Positions 9,257 to 16,811 of a DNA stretch of 64,000 nucleotides are shown here, in pieces; the first letter of the stretch is position 1, and each line of letters starts with the position of its first letter. Origin of the DNA: Intestinimonas massiliensis (ex Afouda et al. 2020). Its GTDB lineage: Bacteria > Bacillota > Clostridia > Oscillospirales > Oscillospiraceae. The notes below the pieces were generated by a model. It did no database searches. It was not told the origin of the DNA and saw nothing but the letters and a program-made list of their open reading frames with translations. A program made the position numbers and the translations under genes. The stretch is from assembly GCF_001244995.1 (NCBI RefSeq), contig NZ_LN869529.1, positions 1,194,956-1,258,955 of the forward strand. The letters run 5' to 3'.

Positions 9257-10195
9257 TTGAAGAAATGGATCGCCCTGTGCGGCGCGGTGCTCGCGCTGGG
9301 GCTGCTGGCCGATCTGGAGACCTTTGAGGGGATCACTGCGACCGCCCGCGCCTATTACGCATGGACCGATTCCCTCACCGACGCGCCCGACGATGGCAAA
9401 GCCTTTTTCGGCCGGGACGCCATGGCCAACTACTGCATCATCGGCAGCCGCCAGCTCGGCGCGGAGGTGTTCGGAGACGGTACCCTTGTACCGGACAAAG
9501 ACGTGTTCCGCCGCCTCTGGGACAACTACTATGTGCCCTACATCAACGGCTGGTTCACGGCCAGCGGGCGCTTCCGCTCCGATTCCGCCCGCACGGGGGA
9601 TATCGTCGCCCTGGTGGGCTCCTCCTCCGGCTCCATCTACTTCCCCTCCGCGGTGTCCGTCAGCGACTCGGAGAGCTACCGCATCACATGCACCGTCCTG
9701 CCCGCCCCCATCTTTGCCGGAGGCGAGCGCTATGCCGTACAGCAGGGAGCCGGCATGTGTGTCATCAAGTCCGACTCCGCCACAGAAGACGACGCCACCC
9801 GCCTGAAGCAGCAGCGCTGCCAGCGGTTCGGGATGCACATCGCCATGGACGACTTCGGCACGGGCTACAGCAACGACTCCGTCCTGTTTAACATCAGCCC
9901 CGACTTCGTAAAGGTGGATATCGGCATCATCCGGGGCATTGACCAGGACAAAAACCGGCAGACCCTGTTCCGCAACCTGGTCTCCCTGTGCCGGGAGATG
10001 CGTGTCCAGGTCATCGCCGAGGGGGTGGAGACCGCAGAGGAGCTACGGACCGTCGTGGCCTTGGGTGCGGACTACCTTCAAGGCTACTATCTGAGCCGTC
10101 CCGCCTTCCAGCCCGCCCCGGTATCGGAGAAGGCCCTGCAGGAGCTCCGTGCCGCCTGGAACAGCCGGGAAGAAACGACGCTTCCGCCCTCCTGA
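9257..10195 (+). CDS. Deleted chimera of a solute-binding sensor and the C-terminal half of an EAL domain
   Basis: An intact 312-residue frame (TTG start) made of fragments. Residues 1-18 are a signal-like segment. Residues about 20-175 resemble the middle and later part of an extracellular solute-binding domain (AFFGRDAMANY, LPAPIFAGGERYAVQQGAGM). From about residue 190 it is the C-terminal half of an EAL phosphodiesterase (MDDFGTGYSN, IAEGVETAEEL, LQGYYLSRP). The EAL motif itself, any GGDEF domain and any transmembrane helix between sensor and EAL are missing, so c-di-GMP hydrolysis is not expected. It looks like a sensor-GGDEF-EAL protein shortened by in-frame deletions; it may be a decaying gene. 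Confidence 0.65.
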   Translation: MKKWIALCGAVLALGLLADLETFEGITATARAYYAWTDSLTDAPDDGKAFFGRDAMANYCIIGSRQLGAEVFGDGTLVPDKDVFRRLWDNYYVPYINGWFTASGRFRSDSARTGDIVALVGSSSGSIYFPSAVSVSDSESYRITCTVLPAPIFAGGERYAVQQGAGMCVIKSDSATEDDATRLKQQRCQRFGMHIAMDDFGTGYSNDSVLFNISPDFVKVDIGIIRGIDQDKNRQTLFRNLVSLCREMRVQVIAEGVETAEELRTVVALGADYLQGYYLSRPAFQPAPVSEKALQELRAAWNSREETTLPPS

Positions 10196-10218
10196 CCGCT
10201 GTCCTCCCCACACATGCC

Positions 10219-10250
10219 AAACGGAGGCCCTTTTGAAAGGGCCTCCGTTT
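10219..10250 (+). terminator. Intrinsic terminator after the EAL chimera
   Basis: A perfect 15-bp stem (AAACGGAGGCCCTTT and complement) with a two-base gap at the tip, running into TTTTTTT. Confidence 0.9.
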
Positions 10251-10351
10251 TTTTCAGCTTATGGAGCCTTTTGGAAAGTATTACAGCTTGCATCCACCCG
10301 GCAAATTGGTTACAATCCGGTTACAACTTGTAACAGAAAGGTGTGTCAACG

Positions 10352-11149
10352 ATGAAGAAATGGTGCGCATCCGTGCTCCTATGCGCGGCCCTGCTGCTGG
10401 GCCCCAGCGCCCAGGCAGCCGGTTCCGTGCTGGTGGACGGGGCTCCCCTGGAAAACAACGCCTCCGCCCAGGTCCGCAACAACACCACTTATGTCTCCCT
10501 CCGGACCGTGGCGCAGGCGCTCCGCCCCACCGCCACAGTGGTCTGGGAGAACGGGCAGGCCACCGTCCGGGACAGCACCCTCTCCCTCACCGCCCGCCCA
10601 GGCTCCATTTACATAGCGGCCAACGACCGGGCCATCTACCTCCCGGACGGGGTGCTTCTGGAGGACGGCTGCACGCTGGTCCCCGTCCGGGCGCTGGCCT
10701 CCGCCCTGGGCGCGCAGGTGGATTGGGACGCCGACACCGGCACGGTCTATATCACCTCCGGCGCCGCCGCCTTCGCCGCTTACGACAGCAACAGCCTCTA
10801 TTGGCTCTCCCGCATCATCTCTGCGGAAAGCCAGGGGGAATCCCTGCTGGGCAAGATCGCCGTCGGCAACGTGGTGCTCAACCGGGTGGCAAGCGCGGAA
10901 TTTCCCGACAGCATCTACGGTGTGATCTTCGACGACCGCTGGGGCGGCCAGTTTGAGCCGGTCCGGAACGGCTCCATCTATCAGGAGCCCACCGAGGAAA
11001 GCGTGCTGGCTGCCAAGCTGGTGCTGGAAGGGGCCAGCGTGGCGGGAAACAGTCTTTATTTTCTGTCCCCCTCTCTGACCAGTAACCACTGGATCATGAA
11101 CAACCGGCCCTATGTCATGACCATCGGCTGCCATTGGTTTTATGCGTGA
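10352..11149 (+). CDS. SleB-type cell-wall hydrolase with copper-amine-oxidase-like N-domain
   Basis: A 265-residue secreted protein: signal peptide (residues 1-22, ending AQA), a stalk-like copper amine oxidase N-terminal domain (about 25-140; VLVDGAPLENNASAQVRNNTTYVSLRTVAQAL repeated as LVPVRALASAL), then a SleB/CwlJ hydrolase domain (about 150-265; SRIISAESQGESLLGKIAVGNVVLNRV with the catalytic Glu in AESQGES). Such enzymes cleave cortex or septal peptidoglycan, here probably at the cell or spore surface. I use ATG 10352, which has GAAAGGTG upstream; a GTG three codons earlier is less likely. Confidence 0.85.
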   Translation: MKKWCASVLLCAALLLGPSAQAAGSVLVDGAPLENNASAQVRNNTTYVSLRTVAQALRPTATVVWENGQATVRDSTLSLTARPGSIYIAANDRAIYLPDGVLLEDGCTLVPVRALASALGAQVDWDADTGTVYITSGAAAFAAYDSNSLYWLSRIISAESQGESLLGKIAVGNVVLNRVASAEFPDSIYGVIFDDRWGGQFEPVRNGSIYQEPTEESVLAAKLVLEGASVAGNSLYFLSPSLTSNHWIMNNRPYVMTIGCHWFYA

Positions 11150-11273
11150 TTGATCTTTGAGAGATCGGAAAAGAACGCGTCTTCGCTTTCCCGTGCGGCT
11201 TCGTAATCCTCCTCCACATCGGATTTTCCCACCGGCCATCGTGATATGGTGACACCCCGTCTCTCCTCAATTA

Positions 11274-11290
11274 GCGGGAACTTTTCCCGC
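11274..11290. repeat. Small hairpin upstream of the serpin
   Basis: GCGGGAA-CTT-TTCCCGC lies 52 bp upstream of the serpin ATG. Without a T-run it is more likely an operator or leader hairpin than a terminator. Confidence 0.4.
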
Positions 11291-11341
11291 GCCGGTGCGT
11301 CAAAAAAGCAGACTGATTCTTTGAAAGGAGTGTCCCTGCTG

Positions 11342-12586
11342 ATGAAAAAGCATCTCTTGCCGCTTTTCCTCTGCCTCTCGCTCCTCACGGGCTGCGCCGC
11401 TGCGGGAGCGGCCGCTCAGTCTGTCCCGAAGGCCGCCGGGGATGTGTCTATCCCCGTCCTCGACGCCGATAGCCACCCGGATACGTCCTACGCCGCCTTT
11501 GCCGCGGAGCTGCTGCGCCAATCCCGGACCGAGGGGGAGAATACGCTCCTCTCGCCGCTGTCGGTGATGCTGGCGCTGGGCATGACCGCCAACGGAGCCT
11601 CCGGGGAAACGCTGGCCGGGTTCCGGTCTCTCTTCGGCATGGACCTGGACGCCTTGAACGCCTACTGCGCCTCCGCGCTCAGCACATATTCCAAGCTGGG
11701 CGGCTCCACCCAAGCCACGCTGGTCAACAGCCTGTGGTGCGATCCGGACCTCACGCTTGAGGATCGGTTCGTGGCCCGGTGCCAGCAGAACTATGGCGCA
11801 GAGCTCTATCAGGCCGACCTTTCGAGTGCCGCCACGGTGAAGGCGGTAAATGACTGGGTGAAGGAGGCCACCAAAGGCCTCATCCCCAACACGGTGGACC
11901 AATTCAGCGAGGATGCCGTACTGGCCCTGGTCAACGCCATCTACCTCAACAATCGGTTTGAGCGCCCCTTTGAAGCGCCTGTCTCAGATTGGGAAATGGA
12001 CTTTACCGCAGAGGACGGGACGGTTTCCCGTCCCAAGGGGATGAGCAACGGCATCCGGACGGAGCAGTATATCGCCGCCCGGAAGGGACAGGGCGTGGTC
12101 CTTCCTTATGATGATGGGCATCTGGGCTTTCTCCTCATGCTCCCGGACGAGGGAGTCTCCCTTACCGCTTATCTCGCCTCCTGGAATGGGGAGACGGCAG
12201 GCGCTCTTTTAAAGGCCCGCCAAGAGGCTAGGGTCTCCCTTGTCGTCCCCAAATTTGAAGTGGAGTGGTCCGGCTCTCTGGGAGACACGCTGGCGGCTAT
12301 GGGACTGGCGGACGCCTTCGATCCGTCCGCAGCCGATTTCTCAGCTATGGGGAGCGTGCCGGGCAAAAGCCTCTGCGTTGGGGACGTGATACATAAGACG
12401 GTGCTGAAGGTCAACGAGAAGGGCACCGAGGCCGCCGCCGTCACGGCGGCGGTCATGAAGGCCACCAGCGCCGCCCCCGCAGAGGACCCCATTGTCCTTC
12501 GCTTCGACCGCCCCTTCGTCTGCGGCATCGTGGACCTGGAAACCGGTGCGCCGCTGTTTCTCGGCACAGTGGAAAATCTGACATAG
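11342..12586 (+). CDS. Lipoprotein serpin (serine protease inhibitor)
   Basis: A 414-residue serpin that starts with a lipoprotein signal (lipobox LLTGC, Cys18), so it should be tethered to the outer face of the membrane. The serpin fold is recognisable throughout (ENTLLSPLSVMLALGMTANGA near 75, FLLMLPDEG, the C-terminal FDRPFVCGIVD). The hinge EKGTEAAAVTA is of the inhibitory type with small residues at P12-P9, and counting 17 from the hinge Glu places the scissile bond near Thr-Ser in MKATSAAP. Gut Firmicutes serpins can inhibit host elastase-like or subtilase proteases; the target here is not known. ATG 11342 is preceded by AAAGGAG at a long spacing. Confidence 0.88.
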   Translation: MKKHLLPLFLCLSLLTGCAAAGAAAQSVPKAAGDVSIPVLDADSHPDTSYAAFAAELLRQSRTEGENTLLSPLSVMLALGMTANGASGETLAGFRSLFGMDLDALNAYCASALSTYSKLGGSTQATLVNSLWCDPDLTLEDRFVARCQQNYGAELYQADLSSAATVKAVNDWVKEATKGLIPNTVDQFSEDAVLALVNAIYLNNRFERPFEAPVSDWEMDFTAEDGTVSRPKGMSNGIRTEQYIAARKGQGVVLPYDDGHLGFLLMLPDEGVSLTAYLASWNGETAGALLKARQEARVSLVVPKFEVEWSGSLGDTLAAMGLADAFDPSAADFSAMGSVPGKSLCVGDVIHKTVLKVNEKGTEAAAVTAAVMKATSAAPAEDPIVLRFDRPFVCGIVDLETGAPLFLGTVENLT

Positions 12587-12636
12587 CAGGTCCCGGAAGC
12601 GCCAACCAGCACATCGTGTATGGTGGTGGATCTGCG

Positions 12637-13032
12637 TATGTTACCCCGCGCTCCAAGGTGAAGCTGGTGGCCAAAATGCTTAAGGCCGTCCATGCTCAGG
12701 AGAGCAAGAAAGCCGCCCGCGAGAAAGCCAGAGCCGTTGTGGAAGAACTGCGGGCGATGAAGCGGAAGGGGGCCGCCAAGAAGGCGGAAGACGGCGTTGA
12801 GGAGACGCTGACTTACTGCGAGTTCCCGTTTGAGCAGTGGACTCGCATCCGGACCAATAATGTCATTGAGCGGCTCAACCGGGAGATCCGCCGCAGGACC
12901 CGTGTGGTGGGCACTTTCCCAGACGGCAACCCCGCCCTCATGCTAGTTTGTGCCCGCCTGCGCCATGGGGCCGGTACCCAGTGGGGCAACAAGAAGTACA
13001 TGAACATGAAGCATCTGGAGGGCGCCCTGTAG
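12637..13032 (+). pseudogene. IS256-family transposase, C-terminal fragment
   Basis: Only the last ~130 residues of a Mutator/IS256-type transposase remain: TPRSKVKLVAKMLKAVHAQE, the highly typical RTNNVIERLNREIRRRTRVV (containing the catalytic Glu region) and QWGNKKYMNMKHLE. The DDE Asp residues and the entire N-terminal two thirds are gone. Sequence unrelated to transposase resumes just upstream, behind the serpin stop, so the left part of the element was lost by deletion. Confidence 0.85.
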
Positions 13033-13097
13033 GACGCCTCTGTTGCCAGCTGACTTCATTTTCACGAGATCTGTAAACTAATTTGCGCATAACTCTT

Positions 13098-14558
13098 GAC
13101 CTGTTGACAAAGTGGCGTATAAACCCTTCCTATGGTACAATAACGATAGGGAGGGATGCTGCATGATGGGATACCAAAGCAGACAAATGGCAATGATTTT
13201 CGTGGATATGGAGTCATTAATCCCGGAAAACCACCTGCTGCGGAAAATCGACCGGATGGTATCCTTCGACTTCATCTATGATCTTCTGGCGCCATATTAT
13301 CCGGCAACAGGTCGCCCATCCATCGACCCTGCCAGTATGTTTAAAATGCTCTTGATCGGATATCTGTATGGCATCAAATCAGAGCGGCGGCTGGTAGAGG
13401 AAGTTCGGCTCAATATTGCCTATCGCTGGTTCTGTGGATTTGAACTGGATGACGCCATCCCGGATCACTCTACATTCAGCAAAACCAGGACGCGAAAATG
13501 GCAGCAGAGCGCTCTCTTTCAGAAAGCTTTCTATGAGATTGTCAAACAGTGCGTAGCTGGCGGTCTTATCGACGGAAAAGCCATGGCTGCGGACGGAAGC
13601 TACATTCCAGCCAACGTATCCAGAGAAAGCTGGATCGATGTAGAAATCGAAGTTGAACAAAGTATGCAGAGCGATCTTGATTCCCTGGATGAAGAGCTTT
13701 CCAACCAACCGGGGTTCAAAAAGCCGCCAACGAGAATAGCAAGGAAGTGACGCACCACCAGCCAGACAGATCCAGACAGCGGCTATATCAATCACGGCAG
13801 CAAACGCGGCATTGGGTATTTGATGGAAGCAACTGTGGACTGTAAACACGGCATTTTAACAGGTGTTGATGTATGTCCTGCCAATGAGAAGGAAAGCCTT
13901 CTGGTCTTGCGGCATTTGGAACGGCAGATAAATCTTGGCATCCCAATGAACCGGCTTGCTCTGGATCGTGGATATGAGACTGGTGCTGTTCACCGGGGGC
14001 TGGAGCTGTTGGGTATTACCGGATATATCCCCGCGATCCAATTCTCCAATCCACCCGAGAAGTATGGATTCTCCTACGATCCACAGTTGGACGCATTCAT
14101 CTGCCCGGAAGGAGTCCCTCTTACATACCATAGGCTAAATTGCAACAAATCAACCGGTAAATATCTGCGTTGCTACCAAGTCGAGAGTGATGTCTGTATG
14201 CACTGTTCAAAACGGCCGAACTGTTTTGACAAGGCCGGAATTCGGCGCAGGGTGCTGGCCAGCATCTGCTATCCGGCATTTTACAGAGGACATCAGCGTG
14301 TTGGGACTCCTGAATACCTATCCATGATGCGGCTTCGTAAAATCTGGGCCGAGGGCAGTTTCTCTGTCTTGAAACGGGAACACTGCATTTCAAAGATTCG
14401 AAAAAGGGGCATTCTTGCAGCAACGGAAGAATGCCTCCTTGCAGCCATGGCCCTAAACCTTAAGAGGATGGCAAATGCCATCTTTTTTATCTCCATATTT
14501 ACTATTCTGCCGATACCTCTGCGAGTTTCGGCAGAATTTTTGCCTTTGTCAACAGGTC
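13098..14558 (+). mobile_element. IS1182-like insertion sequence, 1.46 kb, inactivated
   Basis: Perfect 15-bp terminal inverted repeats bound it: GACCTGTTGACAAAG at 13098-13112 and its complement CTTTGTCAACAGGTC at 14544-14558. The heptamer AACTCTT abuts the left end (13091-13097) and recurs one base beyond the right end (14560-14566), a possible target duplication. The single transposase gene inside is broken. The right flank is the tail of an IS30-type transposase, so this element landed in an older IS. Confidence 0.8.
13163..14485 (+). pseudogene. IS1182-family transposase, frameshifted
   Basis: Starts MMGYQSRQMAMIFVDMESL with GGAGG upstream, and carries the family core (IDPASMFKMLLIGYLYGIKSE, then after a break SGYINHGSKRGIGYLMEATVD, and YPAFYRGHQRVGTPEYL). 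A TGA at 13748-13750 interrupts it. Between about 13722 and 13754 the conserved text AANENSKEVT is found one frame over, so a one-base loss near CAAAAAG and a one-base gain near ACGCACC moved a short stretch out of frame and created the stop. The natural C-terminal stop is also lost; the frame runs on into the IS30 remnant. End given is the last recognisable codon. Confidence 0.85.
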
Positions 14559-14563
14559 CAACT

Positions 14564-14782
14564 CTTGACGGCACCAACGTCTACTTTACCGACCCTTACT
14601 GCGCTTGGCAGAAGGGTACCAACGAAAATTGGAGCGGCCTGCTCCGGTATTTCTGCCCGAAAGGCAGAGTTCTGTCTCGTGCTGCTCCCACCACTCAAAA
14701 ACGAGGCCTGGCGTTGATTCACGCCAGGCCTCGATCCGCCCAGGAATTATGGGACTTCGAACTCAATTTCGGTTGCACTTAG
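14564..14782 (+). pseudogene. IS30-family transposase, C-terminal fragment
   Basis: About 72 codons, LDGTNVYFTDPYCAWQKGTN... through RSAQELWDFELNFGCT, match the end of IS30-type integrases (FTDPYCAWQKGTNEN is the strongly conserved block containing the catalytic Glu). A short internal piece before RSAQELWD is missing. It is in the same frame as the IS1182 transposase, so the two remnants read as one chimeric frame. The rest of the IS30 is not seen on the left side of the IS1182 insertion. Confidence 0.8.
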
Positions 14783-14805
14783 TTTGACAATTCACTCGCT
14801 TCTTC

Positions 14806-16194
14806 TTAATCCCCAAACACCGAACTGGTGTTGGAGGAGACGACCTCCCCGGGGCTCTCGGAGGAGTTGGCCTCCGACCACGCCCGCTCCAGGGCCGCCC
14901 AGTCGCGGACCGGCCGCAGACCGGTCCAGACCTCGTAGACATTCCCATCCTTGTCGTACTTCGGGTCATAATTGTGGGAGTTGGTGGCCTCCTGCACGTC
15001 GGCGTAGTACCACTTGGCCGTATCCGTGTTGTCCGGCCAGGTGATCATATCGTCCAGCAGGTAGTCCTTGTGGGGCGCGCGCTCCAGGACCCGGTTGATG
15101 ATGGTAATGGCCTCCGCCCGGGTGATGTCGTTGTCGGGCCGGAAGGTGCCGTCGGTGTAGCCCTTGACCAGATCGTTCATGTACGCCCGGTTGATCTCGT
15201 TGCTGGCCCAGTGCCCGCCGATGTCGCTGAACTGGTCCTCCCCCTCGTACTCGCCGCCGAAGAAGCGGACGGCGATGGCGGCGAACTCGGCACGGGTGAT
15301 GGACGCGTCGGGATCAAACAGATTGCCCGGCTTGCCGTAGAGGATACCGGCGTTGGACAGAGTGGACACAGCGTTGTTGTACCAGGCGCCAGCATCCACG
15401 TCGCCGTAGGAATTGCTCTGGCTCCAGTAGTGGCCGCGGGAGTCCTCCGTCAGCAGACGGAAGAAGATGGTGGCCACCTCGGCGCGGGTGATCTCGGCCT
15501 CGGGATGGACCAAGCCGTCGTCCCGGCCGATGATGTAGGCAAAGTGGTCGCCCTTCTCCAGCTCGGGCAGGGGACCCAGAGGCGGATTCGTCTCAGGGAT
15601 TTCGGTCCCGCCGCCACCGCCGCCGCCACCGCCGGGGATGTACTCAGCGGTGAACACCCACGCCACCGCGCCCTGCAGGCCCTGGAGGCCGTTCCCAGCC
15701 GTCAGGGGGATGTTCAAAGTGACGCTCAAGTCCAGCGTGTCGCTGCTCTTCAATTTTCCCAGTTTGACGCCCTCGGCCAGGCTTCCCTCGGCCAGGACGG
15801 TCTCCCCCTGCTTTACCGTCAGGGTGACGCCCTCCGCATCCAGGAGCTCGGCGTAGTCCAGCTTCTCGTCGGCGCTGATGCCGTCCCCCTCCGACTCGAC
15901 CTTGAGGTACATGTTGACCGAGCCTCTCCCCGTGCCGGACACCTTGACCTTGATCGCCTGGCTGACAGCGTCGCCCGGCATCAGGTTTTTCAGGTCCCGG
16001 AAGAGGTCGGGGTACTGATGGCCGTGTTCGTCACTGTAGGCGGCCACGTTGGTGAATTGGAACTGTTTTACACTGTGGTCATAGGTGACCGTCGGCACGC
16101 CGTCATCCGCCAGGGCGGTGACCGCCACGAGGCCCACCATCAGCGCCGCCGCCAGACCCATGGACAGCAGGGCGCGCAATTTGGTTTTCTTCAT
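14806..16194 (-). CDS. Secreted protein with three SLH domains
   Basis: A 462-residue exported protein, last gene of the sipW operon. A signal peptide (residues 1-29, ending ALA) is followed by a beta-rich domain of unknown type (30-190), a nine-Gly linker (GGGGGGGGG, near 192) and three S-layer homology domains (about 205-385; the ITRAEVATI, ITRAEFAAI and ITRAEAITI motifs close each one). SLH triplets bind pyruvylated secondary cell-wall polymer, so this is the likely wall anchor of the assembly. The last ~75 residues are a polar tail. GGAGGTG precedes the ATG. The anchoring role for neighbouring proteins is my inference. Confidence 0.88.
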   Translation of the reverse strand: MKKTKLRALLSMGLAAALMVGLVAVTALADDGVPTVTYDHSVKQFQFTNVAAYSDEHGHQYPDLFRDLKNLMPGDAVSQAIKVKVSGTGRGSVNMYLKVESEGDGISADEKLDYAELLDAEGVTLTVKQGETVLAEGSLAEGVKLGKLKSSDTLDLSVTLNIPLTAGNGLQGLQGAVAWVFTAEYIPGGGGGGGGGTEIPETNPPLGPLPELEKGDHFAYIIGRDDGLVHPEAEITRAEVATIFFRLLTEDSRGHYWSQSNSYGDVDAGAWYNNAVSTLSNAGILYGKPGNLFDPDASITRAEFAAIAVRFFGGEYEGEDQFSDIGGHWASNEINRAYMNDLVKGYTDGTFRPDNDITRAEAITIINRVLERAPHKDYLLDDMITWPDNTDTAKWYYADVQEATNSHNYDPKYDKDGNVYEVWTGLRPVRDWAALERAWSEANSSESPGEVVSSNTSSVFGD

Positions 16195-16208
16195 AGCATG
16201 TCACCTCC

Positions 16209-16808
16209 TCACGGTTGCTGAATTCGAAGCATCGTGCCATTGACTCCGGTCACTGCGCCCCCCTTGGCTGTCCCCCACATGGCCGTTACAGCTCTTGTGG
16301 GATCAGCCTGAATGGAGTCGGCCATGACCTGGAGGTTCATATGGTAGCCGTTCTCCGTCCTAACGGTCGCCTTTTCGAGCAAAACCGCTGTATAGGCTCC
16401 CGGGGCCACTGGGGTCTGGTAGTAATAATAGCCGTCAGAACCTTTCAGCCATCCTGCCCCCGGGAACGTTCCCTCAATCTTCAAACCCTCCAGGCTGGCG
16501 GGCTCCCCCACTGGATTTTTCCCCTCTGCATCAGAGGTCCAGGTGGGAATCAGCGCCACACGGATATAGGCTTCCACCTCGCCGGTGTTTTTCACCTGGA
16601 CATTGCTTTTGGTCTGTTTGTCAAATCCTTCTTCAATCTCCACGCCCGGCGTGGCAACGGTGAAGGTGTTAGTGATAGCGTTGGTGTGGGCGGTGAGCCA
16701 GGCCAGAGTACCACCCACCGACATGAACAGCACCATAAGAAGGGCTGCCGCAGCCAGCGGCGTCAGCCTGCGCCTCTTCAAAACGCGCTTTCCTCGATAA
16801 CTCGCCAT
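16209..16808 (-). CDS. TasA-like protein with SipW-type signal peptide
   Basis: A 199-residue protein beginning with a very basic stretch (YRGKRVLKRRR) and a hydrophobic core that ends in GGTLAWLTAHTNAITNTFTV, the hallmark of SipW-dependent signal peptides found in TasA/camelysin-like biofilm fibre proteins. The mature part is beta-rich with VQVKNTGEVEAYIRVALIP, a block typical of these subunits. It is translated right after the large adhesin (3-bp gap) and before the SLH protein (14-bp gap). It is probably a structural or adaptor subunit processed by the SipW encoded upstream. Confidence 0.8.
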   Translation of the reverse strand: MASYRGKRVLKRRRLTPLAAAALLMVLFMSVGGTLAWLTAHTNAITNTFTVATPGVEIEEGFDKQTKSNVQVKNTGEVEAYIRVALIPTWTSDAEGKNPVGEPASLEGLKIEGTFPGAGWLKGSDGYYYYQTPVAPGAYTAVLLEKATVRTENGYHMNLQVMADSIQADPTRAVTAMWGTAKGGAVTGVNGTMLRIQQP

Positions 16809-16811
16809 GGC

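Noticed and set aside
13715..13755. Programmed -1 frameshift at CAAAAAG in the IS1182 transposase
   Set aside because: The -1 frame does not lead into the downstream half; a second change is needed to restore the frame, so mutation fits better.
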